From Lophius americanus (taxonomy: Eukaryota > Chordata > Actinopteri > Lophiiformes > Lophiidae), in NCBI GenBank assembly GCA_037951165.1, contig JBBDHG010000024.1, positions 6,725,001 to 6,789,000 of the forward strand: a stretch of DNA of 64,000 bases. The letters run 5' to 3'. Shown piece by piece: positions 51,901 through 60,599 of the stretch. Every line of letters starts with the position of its first letter. The first letter of the stretch is position 1. Under the pieces are notes generated by a model. That model saw only the letters and a list, made by a program, of their open reading frames with translations, did not search any database and had not been told where the DNA came from. The translations under genes were made by a program, and so were the position numbers.

Positions 51901-54900
51901 TTTGTATTCAGAATTACCATTTCAATTATATGGAAGAGGATTATGACCACATGAAAGTTTATATTTCTAAATGGAAATTTAAATCGGAATTCTGAGATTA
52001 AATGTAGAAATATGATTTAAATCTCCCTTTCATCCTCAAAACATAATTCTAAAGATAACCAAAAAAACCTACCAAAAAAAAAAAAAAAATTCAGTGTTCC
52101 CTGAGGAGAATCAGTGCAAATTATTTTGAAAAAAAATTCGACTCTAAAATCCTTTTTTTTTTTTTCGCTGACTTTTTTTCAAGTTTAATCGTATCTATTC
52201 TGAATATGTGCCTCGCAATTAAAAAAAAATAATAATAATTCACAGTGAATTTATCTGCACAAATAGATACTAAGGGTTTTTCTCTCTACATTGTTGAGAG
52301 AAAAAAACTGATCCAGTACAACCCACCAAAACCATCTCAATGCTGTGATTAACATACAAAGTTACAGGGAAAATGTTTTTCTCTCTCAGAACTGAAGAAG
52401 TCTCTTGAATGAGAATTAAACATCTTCTGGCCTGGATGAATCAGAATCTACACAGACATGTTTTTCTCACGCAACAATAATAGAGACAGATGAGGAGAAA
52501 GATTAAGCGGAGGCTGAGGTAAGACGGTGGATTATTTTCAGAGCTAATTAAGAGAAATGGCTTAAGACTTTCAGACTGTTCCATCATGTTTTATTTTGCC
52601 TGTGTGTTAATCTGTTTGTTCAGTTTGGAGGAGGAAGAGGAGGAAGCAGAGGAAGAGGAGTGTCCTTACCCTCTGGCCTCCTGTGGATCTGTCTGAACAT
52701 GCTCTTGTACCAGTCTCTGGGCTTGTTCACACTCTGATTGAAGAAAAGTAGGGAAGATGCATGAAGTTAACAAATCTGAAACAAGGCTTTGAGGCAAAAA
52801 CAGCTGTCTGAATGGAGGGAGAACATCAAATGTGGGTTTTTTGAGAATGAGAAAATGGAATTTAAAGGTTATATCTGCATCCGTCTTACTGATCTGGAGG
52901 CAATGGGCATCCCGGTCTCATCCACTGGTCCAATCCCTGAGAACTTGATAAGCCTCTCCTCCCTGGTTGGAGCCCAACTACGTGGTAACGTGGCATAACT
53001 CTGGACACCATTGGAGGCTCCACCTGAGTAACAGCCAAAACAATAAGAATGTTATTGAGTAAGTGCTTTGTTTTAATTCATTATTGATATCATTTGAGCT
53101 AGACAGCCATGAATCCAACTCTCAGTTCTTCTGAAGTACAAGAGGACACTCAGTCCTCTTGTACTTCAGAAGAAGTACAAGAGGACTGAGAGCGTCAAAC
53201 TACGAAGAAGTACAAGAGTCAAAGCGTCAAACTACGCTTTGACTCTTTCACACTTCCAGTCCTCCCAGATCTCACGGCATGACCTTTAAACGAAAAGAGA
53301 CTCCTCTGACTCCCCAAACTTCAGCTTTCAATGCACAATATAATGAATATAAAATAACTTTTCACACAGCTGGCCATTTTCGGCTGGCGTTTTTAAGCCA
53401 AGTTCAGTCAATGTGAATAAATTGAATATATATGAGTGTGCTTCATTACAGGAGACAAAATATGTAGTTTAAATGCATCAATTTTATGTTTAATATGAGG
53501 ATAAAAAACACATGTTGTAAATCAAAAATGTATTTTCCCTTACCCTTAATGTACAATAAATGCAGTATAATTCTTGGAAATTTGGAATTTGTCAAACTAT
53601 GTTGTGTAGTGTATGATGCTTATCATTTCTATTTTATTTGTACAGGGGCAGATTGCTGCCACACGGGCAAAAAAAAAATAAAACTATCACTCTCATGTTA
53701 TAAAGTTCAAATTAATAATTAAACAATCATGTTTTACAATATAACAGTGTGTTTACTTGTTGGGGTATAATAAAGTTTGATAAGAAACTTTTCACTCTAT
53801 AACTATATACTACTTATCATGCTATGACTATTACTTTAAGTCAAAATAATAAAACTTGTTCTGTGAAATGATTCACGTTGAAACAATTAGTTATTTACAG
53901 ATTCATTTTAACAAAATAAATAATCTATTATATATGAAAATAAAAATATCTTTCAATAGCTTGATGATTTTATATGTTTGTATTTGCAGAAAACATGATA
54001 AGTTTTGAAATTAAATATATTTTTTGTCCTTTTTTCTCATCCGTCCAAGTCATGGTAATCCTTGAAGGTTGAATTTAAAGCAAGTAGACTTTTTGTTTAA
54101 CCCTGCAATGTCCTCTTCGGCTGGTTTCACTGAGAAATCCAAGAAATCCAAATTTCTAATATTTTATATTTTATATATTCTAATATTTTAAAAAAGTCTG
54201 GGTTTTTTTTCTATTTCAAAACATGCTGACAGGAGGATTTTCATTTTACGGTTAAAATACGTTAAATTAAATGAATTCCCCCAAATATAAATAAAATAGG
54301 GAAAGAAATTATTTTTTCAATAGATTATTTTCTTATAGAGGAAATCAAAGGGGTTTTAATGTTGAAGTTGTTTCACCTCTCATCAAAGGAATTTCTTCAG
54401 TTCTACCTGACTGATAAGGCGGGGTCAAGGTTTACACCTTAATTGAGCTGTTTGATAAATCGAAACAAGTAAACGGTTGTCAGCTCATCACTTGTGTAGG
54501 TGGTTATGGGTTGTAAGGAACATTATGGTTAAAATAAAAAAAAAAATCCTTAAAACATGATAGTGATAAGTTTTGTTTCTCTGATGTGGCAGTAATATCC
54601 TTCATTGAACTTACTCACAAATTAACATTTATGTCCTGAAAATCAGTGACTGATATATTTTAGAAATAAAATCCATACCCTTACCATGTGCCTGCTGGGG
54701 CCCATAATAAGATCCAAAGCTCATGGTTGTTGGTCCACTTCCATTCACTTCTGACACCTAAAGAAGGTCAAAATTAAAGAAAATGATTTGTAATTATAAC
54801 ATGTCCATGGCTGAAGGTTGAATCTTCGATGCATAATTCATCCACTAGGAGGAGCACTTGTTTAAGGAATCCCGTGGAACTACACCTCAGCACTGTCACA

Positions 54901-55943
54901 ACATCCAGGAGGACACCACTGTGCATACCTTGAACTCTGCAAGTGGAATCCCTGCAGAGCGAAAGGGACTCAGAGGAGGCGTAGGGAATCCAGGGGAGAT
55001 GACCACCTCATGGGCCAGCTCTGGAGAAGTTAGGATCTCCTGGCCAGAGGAACCTGCAAGCTCCCTTGAGTGAACAATGTGAGAGCCGTTTGGATCGCCA
55101 ACCATTTCCACTAGGTGCTAAACACGGAAGAAAGCAGAAATATGGATGAGCATAAGAATGGGTGAACTTAACCTCTTATTAGCTTCGGGTAAACACAGCG
55201 CTCTATGAAAGGTCATGAGAACTTGTTTGCTGTCAATCTGTACTCCAGAGAATAACTGGTCTCTGTGCGGGAGCCTGTGATAAAAGGAGGCCTCATTTAT
55301 TTTAAGTAGGACCACTGGAAGAGCTGTTCCACCCACTACATCATCTCTCTTGCCATGGCTGGAGAAAGGCCTCATTCAAGGTGCAGAGTGGGGGCACGGA
55401 AACAGGAGAGGACCATTATTAGCCCATTAACTCCCTATAGTCACCCAGCCTCCCTATTCTGCAGCCAGGGGGTGGAGTCGGGGCAGAGAGTTTGGGAAGA
55501 GGCCAAAGATGTTAACCTCAAAAGTCCAGCAGGTCTGGCAGTGGTTTTGTGGTCTCCATAGTGATCCTTTTACTCCCCCCACCCATAATGGCCAGTCTAG
55601 CTCTTGTATTGGAACACCATGTATATGAATCAGGTGCTCTGGTTTTCTCTGTGTGGTGGTTGGGGGTCATGGGAATGTCCCTGTCTGCCTTGCCGTAGTG
55701 CTGTTATCAGCTCTTAGGCGTGCTCTGACAATGCACTGACTTGTGTGACCCTAATGAGTGTTTTTCATGGATTTTGAAGGTTTACATGTGCTCAGTCTAG
55801 ATGATGTGATTCATTAAACCGCTGAAAAGTCACTTTTTTTTTATACCATAAACAAAAATGACGTTACCTGAGAATACATGTGATCTGTTTTGGTCCTTGT
55901 GTTGCAGCGGGTATCAATTATGTTCAGCTGGCATTTAAAATAT
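33162..55943 (-). CDS. sorbs3: sorbs3: vinexin (sorbin and SH3 domain-containing protein 3), 20 coding segments
   Basis: Adaptor of focal adhesions and cell-cell junctions. Family knowledge: the first two SH3 domains bind vinculin, the third binds Sos, and the SoHo domain binds flotillin. Twenty segments join in one frame; from the in-frame ATG at 55879-55877 they give 718 residues (human vinexin alpha about 671). Seen in order: SoHo at about 103-153 (FSGIGPVDETGMPIASRS, RDWYKSMFRQIH); SIFDFEPG motif at 219-226; acidic coiled-coil-like helix at 255-285 (ASELSQFEAELDSEIQGLET); SH3-1 at 355-407; SH3-2 at 427-484; Ser/Pro linker; SH3-3 at 663-718 ending GTFPGNYVAPV. VELSFRK in SH3-2 and the NYVAPV end point to SORBS3 rather than SORBS1/2. 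Translation could instead start at the strong-Kozak ATG at 55105-55103 (GAAATGG) or further upstream. The promoter was not found. Confidence 0.95.
33224..34140. other. sorbs3 intron within SH3-3
   Basis: It separates GWFVG from the final FGTFPGNYV strand. It contains an A/T-rich retroposon 3' tail with (ATT)n at 33843-33955. No coding sequence. Confidence 0.8.
33843..33955 (+). repeat. retroposon 3' tail with (ATT)n
   Basis: GGCACTTTGAGATTTGATGG, then AATGTAAAGTGCGTTACAAG and about 11 ATT triplets. Same family as the tails at 21290 and 31150. A short (AATGT)n run precedes it. Confidence 0.65.
34141..34247 (-). CDS. sorbs3: sorbs3 exon, most of SH3-3
   Basis: 107 bp, phase 2 to 1, encoding (P)YKAVYNYKPQNSDELELRE then GDIVHVMEKCDDGWFV plus one base. 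It carries the canonical acidic RT loop and the GWFVG tryptophan that line the proline-peptide groove. Confidence 0.97.
34344..34447 (-). CDS. sorbs3: sorbs3 exon, linker before SH3-3
   Basis: 104 bp, phase 0 to 2, encoding GSIPKQSAACNSHLNSMPHS then QVPNNPGSTVVQSQ plus two bases. Acceptor TTTTCCTACAG, donor GTACGT. Confidence 0.9.
34559..35095 (-). CDS. sorbs3: sorbs3 large exon: end of SH3-2 and Ser/Pro-rich linker
   Basis: 537 bp, phase 0 to 0, 179 residues. It starts GELINISRRVDDKWLEGRIS and continues to SGIFPATYVQV, completing SH3-2. The remaining 140 or so residues are Ser/Pro/Thr-rich (MTPVSPGPQSPGRP, PTSLSPKPEHSPTKPSSP) and probably disordered, with many SP sites. The donor CAG|GTCTGC is weaker than the others, and the reading frame runs on to a stop at 34487, so intron retention would give a protein lacking SH3-3. 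Confidence 0.92.
35096..36536. other. sorbs3 intron within SH3-2
   Basis: It contains a poly-G run near 35437-35447 next to a possible reversed family-C repeat, and a family-A repeat rearranged into a perfect hairpin at 36019-36092. No coding signal. Confidence 0.8.
36019..36092. repeat. perfect inverted repeat, 26-nt arms, 22-nt spacer, built on family-A repeat
   Basis: Arm 36019-36044 is the exact reverse complement of 36067-36092. The spacer 36045-36066 is the GATGAGAGGTGAAACGTCTT core of repeat family A. The following ACCATGACCTGGATGAATGA belongs to the same repeat. Confidence 0.9.
36537..36662 (-). CDS. sorbs3: sorbs3 exon, start of SH3-2
   Basis: 126 bp, phase 0 to 0, encoding a linker with PTPIKSPTLQVLDYGEAVAL and then YNFNADLPVELSFRK. 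YGEAVA and VELSFRK match vinexin better than SORBS1/2 (VEMSFRK). Donor GTGAGT. Confidence 0.96.
37007..37121 (-). CDS. sorbs3: sorbs3 exon, remainder of SH3-1
   Basis: 115 bp, phase 2 to 0, encoding ELALQKGDIVYIHRQVDGNW then FEGEHHGRAGIFPTSYVE. It shows the SH3 ALYDY-equivalent RT loop, the NWFEG Trp and the GIFP-SYVE strand, all ligand-pocket elements. Confidence 0.97.
37237..37283 (-). CDS. sorbs3: sorbs3 exon, start of SH3-1
   Basis: 47 bp, phase 0 to 2, encoding MKAARAKFNFQAQSP plus two bases. KAAR-KF-FQAQSPKEL is the vinexin SH3-1 entry. The AA|GTGAGT donor splits the Lys codon. Confidence 0.95.
37423..37484 (-). CDS. sorbs3: sorbs3 exon, basic linker before SH3-1
   Basis: 62 bp, phase 1 to 0, encoding (V)ERLSPANDTMELPPKKEEK then R. 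Vinexin also has a REEKKRKAAR basic stretch just before SH3-1. An in-frame Met here and one in the next exon could start a short, SH3-only (vinexin-beta-like) isoform. Confidence 0.88.
37485..39448. other. sorbs3 intron, 2.0 kb
   Basis: It contains a tRNA-derived SINE at 38690-38896 and a short (AATA)n near 39227-39248. No exon was seen. Confidence 0.75.
38690..38896 (-). mobile_element. tRNA-derived SINE
   Basis: On the minus strand the head has an A box (TTTAGCTCGGTGGGTAGAG) and a B box (AGGGTTCAAGCCC), so an internal RNA polymerase III promoter is recognisable. The body carries the CTTGAGCAAGACCCTG block common in fish SINEs. The 3' tail is A/T-rich and decayed. It is distinct in body sequence from the 27.8-kb SINE. 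Confidence 0.75.
39449..39519 (-). CDS. sorbs3: sorbs3 exon, Ser/Pro-rich linker before SH3-1
   Basis: 71 bp, phase 2 to 1, encoding (S)NPSASKQPVHRSFGNPPSS then SPTY. Acceptor ATTTTCAG, donor GTAAGC. Confidence 0.87.
39520..42146. other. sorbs3 intron, 2.6 kb
   Basis: AT-rich, without recognisable exons. Open frames here have no splice or motif support. Confidence 0.7.
42147..42202 (-). CDS. sorbs3: sorbs3 exon
   Basis: 56 bp, phase 0 to 2, encoding EVRGRDLVTAPKAGIPYY plus two bases. The acceptor is TGCTTTCAG and the donor GTCAGT. Confidence 0.85.
42824..42931 (-). CDS. sorbs3: sorbs3 exon, coiled-coil-like helix
   Basis: 108 bp, phase 0 to 0, encoding ASLASELSQFEAELDSEIQG followed by LETKLSQKKQRQGWGE. 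It matches vinexin's ELAELSAELDKDLRAIETRL helix in position and pattern. A heptad-like spacing of Leu/Phe suggests a short coiled coil. Confidence 0.92.
43059..43112 (-). CDS. sorbs3: sorbs3 exon, proline-rich
   Basis: 54 bp, phase 0 to 0, encoding ARLSPNTRPETPKSPSIE. Donor GTGAGT, acceptor TACTTTAG. A whole-codon cassette, so it could be alternatively spliced. Confidence 0.85.
43445..43520 (-). repeat. (AAT)n with retroposon tail, reverse orientation
   Basis: ATAATAATAATAATACATTT followed by A/T-rich sequence and CACAAAGTGCTTCAC, the reversed form of the AAGTGC...TGTATTATT tail family. Confidence 0.55.
44454..44505. repeat. perfect inverted repeat, 21-nt arms, 10-nt loop
   Basis: 44454-44474 is the exact reverse complement of 44485-44505. 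Transcribed from either strand it would form a 21-bp stem with a 10-nt loop, within an intron of sorbs3. Confidence 0.9.
45480..46200. repeat. diverged minisatellite, about 43-bp unit
   Basis: The motif GATAAAGTGCCCTCTAAGG followed by GGCCCTTCCAGTGGA recurs with variation at about 45486, 45526, 45570, 45613, 45655, 45687, 45885, 46072, 46113 and 46154. Spacing in the first five is 40-44 bp. Units are heavily mutated and partly disrupted by the inverted-repeat cluster at 45966-46042. Confidence 0.6.
46655..46763 (-). CDS. sorbs3: sorbs3 exon with SIFDFEPG motif
   Basis: 109 bp, phase 2 to 0, encoding SEDVDKLSYPGEQQPKPKSI and FDFEPGRSSASESQSQ. The PKSI[FY]DFEPG[RK]SS motif is conserved across SORBS1/2/3. 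Donor GTACGT. Confidence 0.93.
46764..48770. other. sorbs3 intron, 2.0 kb
   Basis: Holds one exon-like 23-bp segment (47349-47371) that breaks the frame if included (see findings). Otherwise no signal. Confidence 0.7.
48771..48858 (-). CDS. sorbs3: sorbs3 exon
   Basis: 88 bp, phase 1 to 2, encoding (R)LQFSANTEESNEAHQNLFR then LTPHGSLPD. Only this one of the three frames is open, and it joins both neighbours exactly. Acceptor GACCTGCAG, donor GTGAGT. Confidence 0.85.
48949..48987 (-). CDS. sorbs3: sorbs3 small acidic exon
   Basis: 39 bp, phase 1 to 1, encoding DSELDDSEQGSVE. Acceptor TTCACCAG, donor GTGAGT. As an exact multiple of three it could be skipped without a frameshift. Confidence 0.82.
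49790..50180. repeat. dispersed repeat family B, copy 2
   Basis: Landmarks GGCTCTCCCTAGTGAGTCAT, CCAGTTCTTCCTCGCACTAA, GGGTATAAAATCAG and GCTTTTGAGTAATAACG occur in the same order as in the copies at 21.4 and 60.7 kb. Confidence 0.6.
50250..50310 (+). repeat. short fish interspersed repeat block
   Basis: ATTATCCGTAAACGCTTATC followed by CTTTTCAGGGTGGCAGGGGC and TGGAGCCTACCCCAACGC is a diverged form of a very common fish repeat (ATCCGCTT...CAGGGTCGCGGGGGCTGGAGCC). Class not assigned. Confidence 0.5.
52385..52460. repeat. dispersed repeat family A, copy 3 (fragment)
   Basis: GAACTGAAGAAGTCTCTTGA followed by ATGAGAATTAAACATCTTC and CCTGGATGAATCAGAATCT, the reverse orientation of the 7.0-kb copy. 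Confidence 0.6.
52670..52733 (-). CDS. sorbs3: sorbs3 exon, second part of the SoHo domain
   Basis: 64 bp, phase 0 to 1, encoding SVNKPRDWYKSMFRQIHRRP, E plus one base. The PRDWYKSMFRQIH block is the conserved end of SoHo. Donor GTAAGG. Confidence 0.96.
52890..53023 (-). CDS. sorbs3: sorbs3 exon, first part of the SoHo domain
   Basis: 134 bp, phase 1 to 0. It encodes SYATLPRSWAPTREERLIKF followed by SGIGPVDETGMPIASRS. This is the sorbin-homology signature and identifies the family unambiguously. Confidence 0.96.
53126..53250. repeat. complex of perfect inverted and direct repeats
   Basis: 53126-53147 is the reverse complement of 53153-53174 (22-nt arms, 5-nt loop). GAAGTACAAGAG recurs at about 53133, 53173 and 53208. 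AGCGTCAAACTACG recurs at about 53191 and 53223. The second of these lies in another hairpin with 13-nt arms (AAGAGTCAAAGCG / CGCTTTGACTCTT). Confidence 0.85.
54355..54430. repeat. dispersed repeat family A, copy 4
   Basis: GTTTCACCTCTCATCAAAGG followed by AATTTCTTCAGTTCTACCTG and GGGGTCAAGGTTTACACC, the same order as the 7.0-kb copy. Confidence 0.6.
54685..54757 (-). CDS. sorbs3: sorbs3 exon, N-terminal region
   Basis: 73 bp, phase 0 to 1, encoding VSEVNGSGPTTMSFGSYYGP then QQAH plus one base. Acceptor TTCTTTAG, donor GTAAGG. The frame links exactly to both neighbours. Confidence 0.88.
54929..55117 (-). CDS. sorbs3: sorbs3 exon, N-terminal region
   Basis: 189 bp, phase 0 to 0, encoding 63 residues including MVGDPNGSHIVHSRELAGSS and PGFPTPPLSPFRSAGIPL. 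The PTPPLSPFR stretch is a possible proline-directed phosphorylation site. The ATG at 55105 sits in a strong context and could start an isoform. Confidence 0.88.
55868..55943 (-). CDS. sorbs3: sorbs3 earliest exon found
   Basis: 76 bp, acceptor TTTGTAG, donor GTAACG, phase 2 in and 0 out. Open in frame throughout (YFKCQLNIIDTRCNTRTKTD, HMYSQ). It holds an in-frame ATG 12 nt before its end. Whether residues before that Met are translated depends on an upstream exon I could not identify. Confidence 0.65.
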
Positions 55944-56200
55944 CTACAAAGAACAACAAAAAAAAGAACACAATCATTTTATTATGAAACTACATTTTTT
56001 CATATTTGTTGAGATATAAGATGTCATTTTATCCGATCGATCATCATCACACCAAATTGTGTTTCAGTCATATTTTTCTGCCATACATGTAATGGATTCT
56101 CTCATCATATCATAGCATAACACATTACATTGCCGACATTGGCTATCAACAATGTTCTTTAATACTATAATACTATATATTTATATTTATTTATTTATTT

Positions 56201-56202
<2 letters not shown>

Positions 56203-56260
<58 letters not shown>

Positions 56261-56261
56261 T

Positions 56262-56306
<45 letters not shown>
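56203..56306. repeat. (GATA)n microsatellite
   Basis: About 25 near-perfect GATA units with one TGAT interruption. Expected to be highly length-polymorphic. Confidence 0.97.
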
Positions 56307-56307
<1 letters not shown>

Positions 56308-58929
56308 CAAAGTATGGAATAATCAAAGTTAAAGAAAAATATACAGTTTCAACTCCACTTTCGTCACATTTTGACTCACACTCAAATGACTCAAGGGGGT
56401 GAAATCATCTTTTTCCAGCAGAGCCTTAAATAGAGCTTCAAACCCATGACATAGTCACTTAAGCGTTTCATGTGCGATAGCTTAATCAAAGCAGGGAAAT
56501 GATATCCACTGAGAGTTTGTTTGCTCAGATGGTGAGAAAACAGGTTTGTCATGGCCTTTAAGAGTTGGAGATCGGTTTATTCAAGACATCCACGTAGAGT
56601 TTTTGAAAGTCCTACATATATATTTGAATTCATCTGTAGATTCCTACAGCATGTCATCTTTAACCCTTTTCAGTAATTTGTTCATTTGTTGTTCCTCGTG
56701 AATCTCATTTCAACATCCAGGCTGCCTCTACAAATGTTCCACTAACCCATCCCATTCCAAAGAGGGAAAGTTAGCATCACTCATTTTCCCTGCTACTAAG
56801 GAAAAACCCAGCCAAAACAATAAGTGGATCTCACATGGCCGCCTTACTTTTCCCAGTCCTGCCATGCCGTAATAAGCTGGACTTTTGAAACTGGATGATG
56901 GAGAAGGTCAAATAATGAAAGTGGAGAATGGCTCCTAATCAACTGCACCTCAGAAAAACAGATTAGGCCTGCTGTTTCAACATCAAAGGCCTGGGGCAAA
57001 GGAGGGGGAGGCAATTTCCTACCCTGTAGAAGGCAGGCACCTCTCAACTACAGTAGCTAAATGACCCATAATAACAGTGTTGGCATGGAAACCACAGCCA
57101 CCGTATAGCCCTGCAACCCTCTGCAGAAACATTTAGTGCTACACATTGCCCACATTTAGAGTTTTTATATAGGTGCAGTCAAAATCCATCTTATCTGAGG
57201 GAAACCCATCAGATGGAATCATTTAGCAAACAAGCAATACGAGGATTGAGCAATTTCTTTTTGTCCTGGTGCAAACTATGGTTTTGTAGCTTGGCTAGAG
57301 CTAAGCTGCTACAGACTCAGAGCACTTTGCACTGATGAGTTTTCCATGAGGCATTTGCAGCTGAGCATTAAACTCTATAACCATTGTGGTCAAGACCAAG
57401 ACAACTATACACTCTCTGTGTCTCTGTGCAGAAGGTTAGGAAGCAGCAACGGTAAAATCAATGTTCTACGTTCCAGACAACGATGTCATTCTGTTTGTGT
57501 CATCATCTTCCAATAAACTGCATTACACGACGGGAGAAATATGCAAACCGAAGGATTGTGTCCGCAACAATACCATTATTGCTCGTGCTTATTGATGAGA
57601 TATCATTGCTCAAAGCAATCACAGCCGGCTGATTATCCGTCTAGCCACACGCAACATTGCAACCGAGCTAATCTACAAGTAAAGTAATCCTAGTTACAGT
57701 GTGTTTGACATCCTGGTCCCAATTTGCGCCAGAGCATCCCTCTGCAGGTTTCTATGCACAGATGGACTTATAATTAGATGAGTAATTCACCGGCATCTGT
57801 TACAAGCCCAGTTTCCACACAGGCTATTGTTATAGGGAGATCCTGTGGGCAGCAAAGGAGCTTATTTCTCATATCCTTCCAAACCCATGTGTTTCATAAT
57901 TTCAAAACAGAATTAAATGGCACCACATTGACTTTCAAGGCACTGGTCCCCCACATGACTCATGGAAAAGAAAAAAAGAAATGTCCAAACAAACGCTGTC
58001 GGAGATTTCCTGAGAGTCTAGTATGGTCTAGCTCCAACAGCAATGGCTCCTATATATTTCCCATAATTCAAATCAACAGTACTTCTTTTCATAATGAATG
58101 AACGCCGTCCTAACTGCTTTCAAATATTCTAATTGTTAATGAAATATATCTATCACTTAAAAAGGAAGCATGCAGTGAAAGAAAACACTGTGACCCCCCC
58201 TGTTCCCTTTTGGGACTGACTTGTCGTTCTTATCTAATTCATTAATCCAAATGGAATATGTGGCACAATTACGTTAGAGAAGATGTGGGTCAATAGATCT
58301 CATCTATTCCCATGTAAGTTTCAATTTTTGCAGAAGTTAGGAGACCACACTCAATCCAAAACCACACTACAGTGTTCTGGAACAGATCTAGAGGCGGGAC
58401 CAGAGGGGCGCTGACCCCAGCTTAAACCTGATTGGCCAATTAAATAACCCTCTCAGGTCTTTTTTGTTGTACTTCAAACAAGCTGCATGAACATCATGTG
58501 AGATGGAAAATATTATATATATGTGTGTATGGATATATGTGTGTATATATATATATGTATATAGAGAGAAAAGAAAGTAATTTGACTCTAAATGCTAAAT
58601 ACTCAGAATACTGAATGGAACCTGTTCCAGAGTATATTTATATTATTTGGGGAATATATTTACATATATTAATATATAAATATGTATATATGCACATGTA
58701 CAAATGCATATACACATATTTTTTAGGTCATAGAGGTGATATTATTGTGGATTTGTATACATTTTTGTGATGTAAACATTATATAATATGGAATATAATG
58801 GCTGGATAAGGATTAGGATTCAGACCACAGAGGTTTAATATTGCACCATAAGGTCTTTGCCCTTATTTGCATATATTTCTCTATATAATACCTTCTTTGG
58901 GTATGTATACATTTTTGATAGAAGAGCAA

Positions 58930-59095
58930 AATAAACATGTTGGAGTATAGGCAGCAGTTTGGATTAAAGTGCTCTACTCCGTACTAATTTATTTTTTTGT
59001 CTACAGCTTTCTGTATTTATGGGAATGGGTGACTGTTGCTTTTATTGTGTGAGGCATTTAACAAATTCGATTTGATTTGATTTTGATTTTGAATG
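58930..59095 (+). repeat. possible retroposon 3' end with (TTTGA)n tail
   Basis: TGTGTGAGGCATTTAACAAA followed by TTCGATTTGATTTGATTTTG, a tail seen on fish LINE-type insertions. The 5' limit is uncertain. Confidence 0.4.
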
Positions 59096-59818
59096 GTACT
59101 ACTAACAAATAAAGGTTCATTCTTGAGGTCAGTTTTCTGAATTCATGGTTGTGATATGAAACACGTAAAGTGATGGCAAATATTAACTGAAAGTCTTTTT
59201 GGAAGGGTCGTTACACAAAGATGCCATAACCGCCAACACACAAGGAGAATTGTGACTGAAACGTATGTTAAAGAAGATTCAGGGTAAATGAATTAAATAC
59301 AGTAGATGTTTTTTTGACAAAATCTGAGAATGAACCTCTGAATATACCACAGGAAATAGTTGTAGAAGGGGATTGGGCAGTACTGTGGCCACAAATTGCT
59401 TTAGCGGTGTTTTCCTGTTCTTCCTATGTCTGTTTGGGTTGTTCCCTCTGGATGCGCCGACTCCCTCCCTCAGTCAAAATAACATGCAAGTTGGGTCCTT
59501 TTATGACCCTTATCTTGTCCCTGGATGTGTCTTCCCTGTGATGAGTTTGTCCCACCTCTCCTCTCATCCAGTGTCAGTGGGTTCAGCCCCACATGACCCT
59601 ACGTCTGTTCATATTATACATCGTCTGGTACAAACAACATATATTTTCTCTTTTGTTTTGGCACTTAAATAAAATAAATTTCATACTTTTTTTTTTTTTC
59701 CGCAGTGTTCTAATTTTTTTTTCTGAACCTCTAAGTGACTCAAAAACTGAAAAGCTCTGCTTCCATGCTGCAGCATCCTGGTGACTAAGCTCATGTCATA
59801 ACACCGTCTGTGTCTCAG

Positions 59819-59930
59819 TTCTCCCCAGACACAGATCCAACAGAGAAATCCTCCAGCAGCGCCTGCATTCCGCCTTCCAGAGCACCAAATACAATCCTAC
59901 CTAATAAGGAAAAACCAGTGTTAATATCTG
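59819..59930 (+). other. candidate exon of an unidentified plus-strand gene
   Basis: 112 bp bounded by GTGTCTCAG and a consensus GTAAGA donor. One frame is open across it (FSPDTDPTEKSSSSACIPPS and on to KEKPVLIS) and ends in phase 1. I recognise no domain. The splice sites are good, but a chance occurrence in 8 kb is quite possible. Confidence 0.25.
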
Positions 59931-60599
59931 GTAAGAAAAATCCCTGTCCTGGAGTCTGTTTCTCTTTGGGTTTGCTCTGGATGCCCGACTCTTCCTGACA
60001 TCATTACTGAGACACAGCAGAGGCCACTATAAACTCTCACATGGAAACTGAGATTTTAGAACTGGTAGCATTTAAGGGCCTCAATGCTATAGCTCTGTAT
60101 TATATTAACTTTACTTTACAGGCTGCATATTTACAAGATCAGCCCCTGCTAGGTGGGGGGTTCATTATCACCACAGGATCAGAATCAGGATGGAAGGAAA
60201 AACAGAGCCGTAAAAGGTTTTTAGCTATCAGAGCCGATGATGACATGATGATGATGATGTCCTGCTTTAGGTTTTCAAAAACACCAGCATTTTATGTGTC
60301 CAGCCTAATTAAAACTTCTCCTTCTGCGCGTTCTATCCATGCTTTCACATTTTAGTCCCCCACAGGCTGACTGAGGACATCCAAAATGAAAAACTGGGGA
60401 TTTAAGAATGGAAATATTTTGCCTCTGTACCAAGGAAACCCATCCGGTCTGTCCAAGCACTAGGCCAGATGTCAGACACATTAACAATCACAATCAGTCC
60501 ATATTGACTCAAGCTAACTATTTCTATGAAGTCGGCAATATGCTCTAAGATAAGAGCCTATGGTGACGCAACCGTTAATGCATTTTTCTGATTCCCTTC

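Larger units (their letters stand above)
48988..52669. other. sorbs3 intron, 3.7 kb
   Basis: It contains a family-B repeat copy at 49790-50180, a short fish repeat block near 50250-50310, poly(A)/poly(T) runs near 52078 and 52155, and a family-A fragment near 52388-52460. Confidence 0.7.
53024..54684. other. sorbs3 intron, 1.7 kb
   Basis: It contains the nested inverted/direct repeat complex at 53126-53250 and a family-A copy at 54355-54430. The middle (53.4-54.3 kb) is very AT-rich with no further structure noticed. Confidence 0.75.

Noticed and set aside
55118..55375. 85-codon minus-strand frame adjacent to a sorbs3 exon
   Set aside because: It lies in the intron just upstream of the 54929-55117 exon acceptor, with no similarity to vinexin. 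The spliced path from 55868 keeps the frame.
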